Below are positions 62,151 through 64,000 of a DNA stretch of 64,000 nucleotides, one piece after another (the first letter of the stretch is position 1; each line of letters opens with the position of its first letter). Under the pieces are notes generated by a model. The model made no database searches. It saw nothing but the letters and a program-made list of their open reading frames with translations, and was not told the origin of the DNA. This DNA comes from Lepisosteus oculatus. Lineage: Eukaryota > Chordata > Actinopteri > Semionotiformes > Lepisosteidae. A program made the translations under genes and the position numbers. The DNA lies in contig NC_090698.1 in assembly GCF_040954835.1 (NCBI RefSeq), positions 68,207,284 through 68,271,283 on the forward strand, given 5' to 3'.

Positions 62151-64000
62151 CTTCAGTAATTAAGAGCTAGAAACACTCTATAAGGATAATTAGTATAAGT
62201 TATGGATTTAAAGGGAAATGTGTTGTTCCAATTACAGGGCTACAATCATTAAATAAAATTCAATTTAGTATAAATCCATGAAGATGACGTTGTTTAAAAA
62301 AGAAAACATTTGAATTGATTGTCTCTAGTCAGGCAAACCATGATATTACAAAAATACCAAAAATATTCATTTTTATATATAGTCCAGCTACTGTACTAGC
62401 TGAGGACAGTCTGTGAGAAGTCTAGAAAAGGGTACTTAAGCACTTTCTTCATTGTCATTCCATTAACAGGCATCCTATGTGATATGGAAAATGCAGGCGC
62501 TAAATTCAGACTGTACACTAGATGGCAGTGTTAGGTCATGCTGGTGAGCGATGCATGTTCAGCGCTGCAGTGTCAAAACGGAGATCTGAGCTGAGCAGCA
62601 AGAAGACAAACCTGGCAGCCCCTTAGCCACCTGCGTGGCCATCTGCAAAAGGGCTCTGCCAGCTGTTTTGTGCGGACTCCCTCTCCTACCTCACTTCCAC
62701 TCAGTCCATCCGTCTGTCTAACCAAACAAAACAAAAGTTACATCGCCTGCTCCCTTGTCTTGGTGCCGTTAGCTCAGCTAAAAGAGTCAAGGCACCTTGA
62801 GCCAAGCAACAGACATTGTTGAATAATCATCCTATTATTATGCAATACACAATGTCCTGTGAGTTCATTACACTTTCTCAGTAGAACATTGCATCATTGC
62901 ATTATGAGAATGTTTCAGAATACTTGTGATCAAGCTTATAATGACTAGTGTTGGACAATAAAACCAGGTGGAATGCAGGTTTGTAACCCAGGACAACTCA
63001 GAGCCATTAGCAGATACTGTGTAGGCAATATAATATGTTATGTGTGGAGTCTGAACTTAAGAAGAAAATGTAATGCAGCAGGTAGTTACTGTTAAAACTA
63101 CATCTGTAAAGTACAGTATACTCTATCTAGGCATCACTAGAATGTTTAAGTGCTTTTGAGGAGCCTTTAGGAACCATAATCTGGTCTTCAGCTTGTTCTG
63201 GAAGTACAGTAGATTTTTTGTCTTTTATTTCTGTGGAAAAACCTTCCTGTGAAGGAGAACAATGTTACCAAATTACCATTTTTAATTTGTTTGGTTTGAT
63301 CGTGATTTTCAAGTTTTTGGTATTCTTTCCAAAAGCTGCCAAACCAATATACGAATATACAGTAGAAAGTTATAAGGTTTCTAGAAAGACAATGAATATA
63401 AAAATAATAATGAACCTGTAGGTGCATTGAGTTGAAATACAGTATAGATCCCCATAGTGCCAGGAAGGGAGAAACGCAATTAAATGCTGCCTTCTGCCTG
63501 TTTGTTTGCAAATAGGTGTGTTGTTTTGGAGGGGAAGTGTTTTCCAAAATGCTCTGTTCCGTAGTTACAATAAAGAACACTTTTCATGGTATGTCTGTGA
63601 AATACAAGACATTCTGTAGGCAAAAAAACCCAACAAAGATAGATTTTCAGTTCAAAACACCATAAAATAGTTTTATAAAATCAATATTTAATGTAACTCT
63701 AATGTGTATGTGCTAATGAACCACAAGCTTTATTACAAGATTCAATACTGGAAAGAGAGCAATGATGCTTGACTTTTGTTACTTTTCAAGATGCATTTTT
63801 TTATGACTTCATGAAAATTAATTTCAAAGTGTTACCTTTTCTGTTCACGTTTGCTGGAGTTTTCTCTTAAGTGCATAGGACTTACTTAGAACGCCCCTGG
63901 GCGGAAAGCCCTGTCTCGCTTCACAACACTTTCTGCTGTCAGTGTACGCTGGGCTGCTCTGTAACTGATTCCCACTCCCGTGACACACATCCAGCAGTGG
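62151..64000. other. Non-coding region to the window end
   Basis: No exon that I can support. In human the next gene beyond MYORG is NUDT2, which would lie outside the window. Confidence 0.5.
62515..62530 (+). promoter_or_regulatory. CTCF-like motif
   Basis: The bases acactagatggcagtg match the CTCF core CCACTAGATGGCAG with one mismatch, on the + strand. Local sequence is GC-richer than the flanks. Confidence 0.4.

Overview
This is a stretch of vertebrate nuclear genome, most likely from a ray-finned fish. The genes are split by many introns with GT/AG borders, the spacers are AT-rich, and there are many tRNA-derived SINE remnants, palindromic elements and one Tc1-like transposon of kinds common in fish. 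The mix of repeats suggests a non-teleost fish such as gar, bowfin or sturgeon, but that is only an impression. There are no operons, no CRISPR arrays, and no rRNA or tRNA genes that I can support.

Layout, all genes on the + strand. (1) 1-2148: the last two coding exons of FAM219A, whose 5' part lies outside the window, followed by a long 3' flank. (2) 14990-30637: a 14-exon gene for a nicalin-like protein (NCLN family) with a signal peptide, an M28-peptidase-like lumenal domain and one C-terminal membrane helix. It is clearly related to NCLN, but it is diverged and lacks the N-terminal extension of NCLN, so I read it as a paralog. The end of its last exon is not settled. (3) 34105-38839: a five-exon gene for a 244-residue protein that I do not recognise; all four exon junctions agree in phase. 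(4) 46901-51019: MYORG, a type II membrane glycoside hydrolase of family GH31, in two coding exons with a probable non-coding first exon near 41.3 kb.

From memory, in human 9p13.3 FAM219A, C9orf24 (SPMIP6) and MYORG lie next to each other in this order and on one strand. The window therefore matches that block, with a nicalin paralog added between FAM219A and MYORG and an unknown gene where SPMIP6 would be. The nicalin paralog is the main discovery candidate: it may be a second NCLN copy from the early vertebrate genome duplications that mammals have lost.

The rest is introns and spacers. They hold SINE and LINE tails, two complete palindromic elements and a truncated third copy, a small inverted-repeat element with a tRNA-like core, a Tc1 deletion derivative, a (TAA)n tract directly upstream of a splice acceptor, and four sequences that look like CTCF sites. 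From 51.0 to 64.0 kb I find no further gene.
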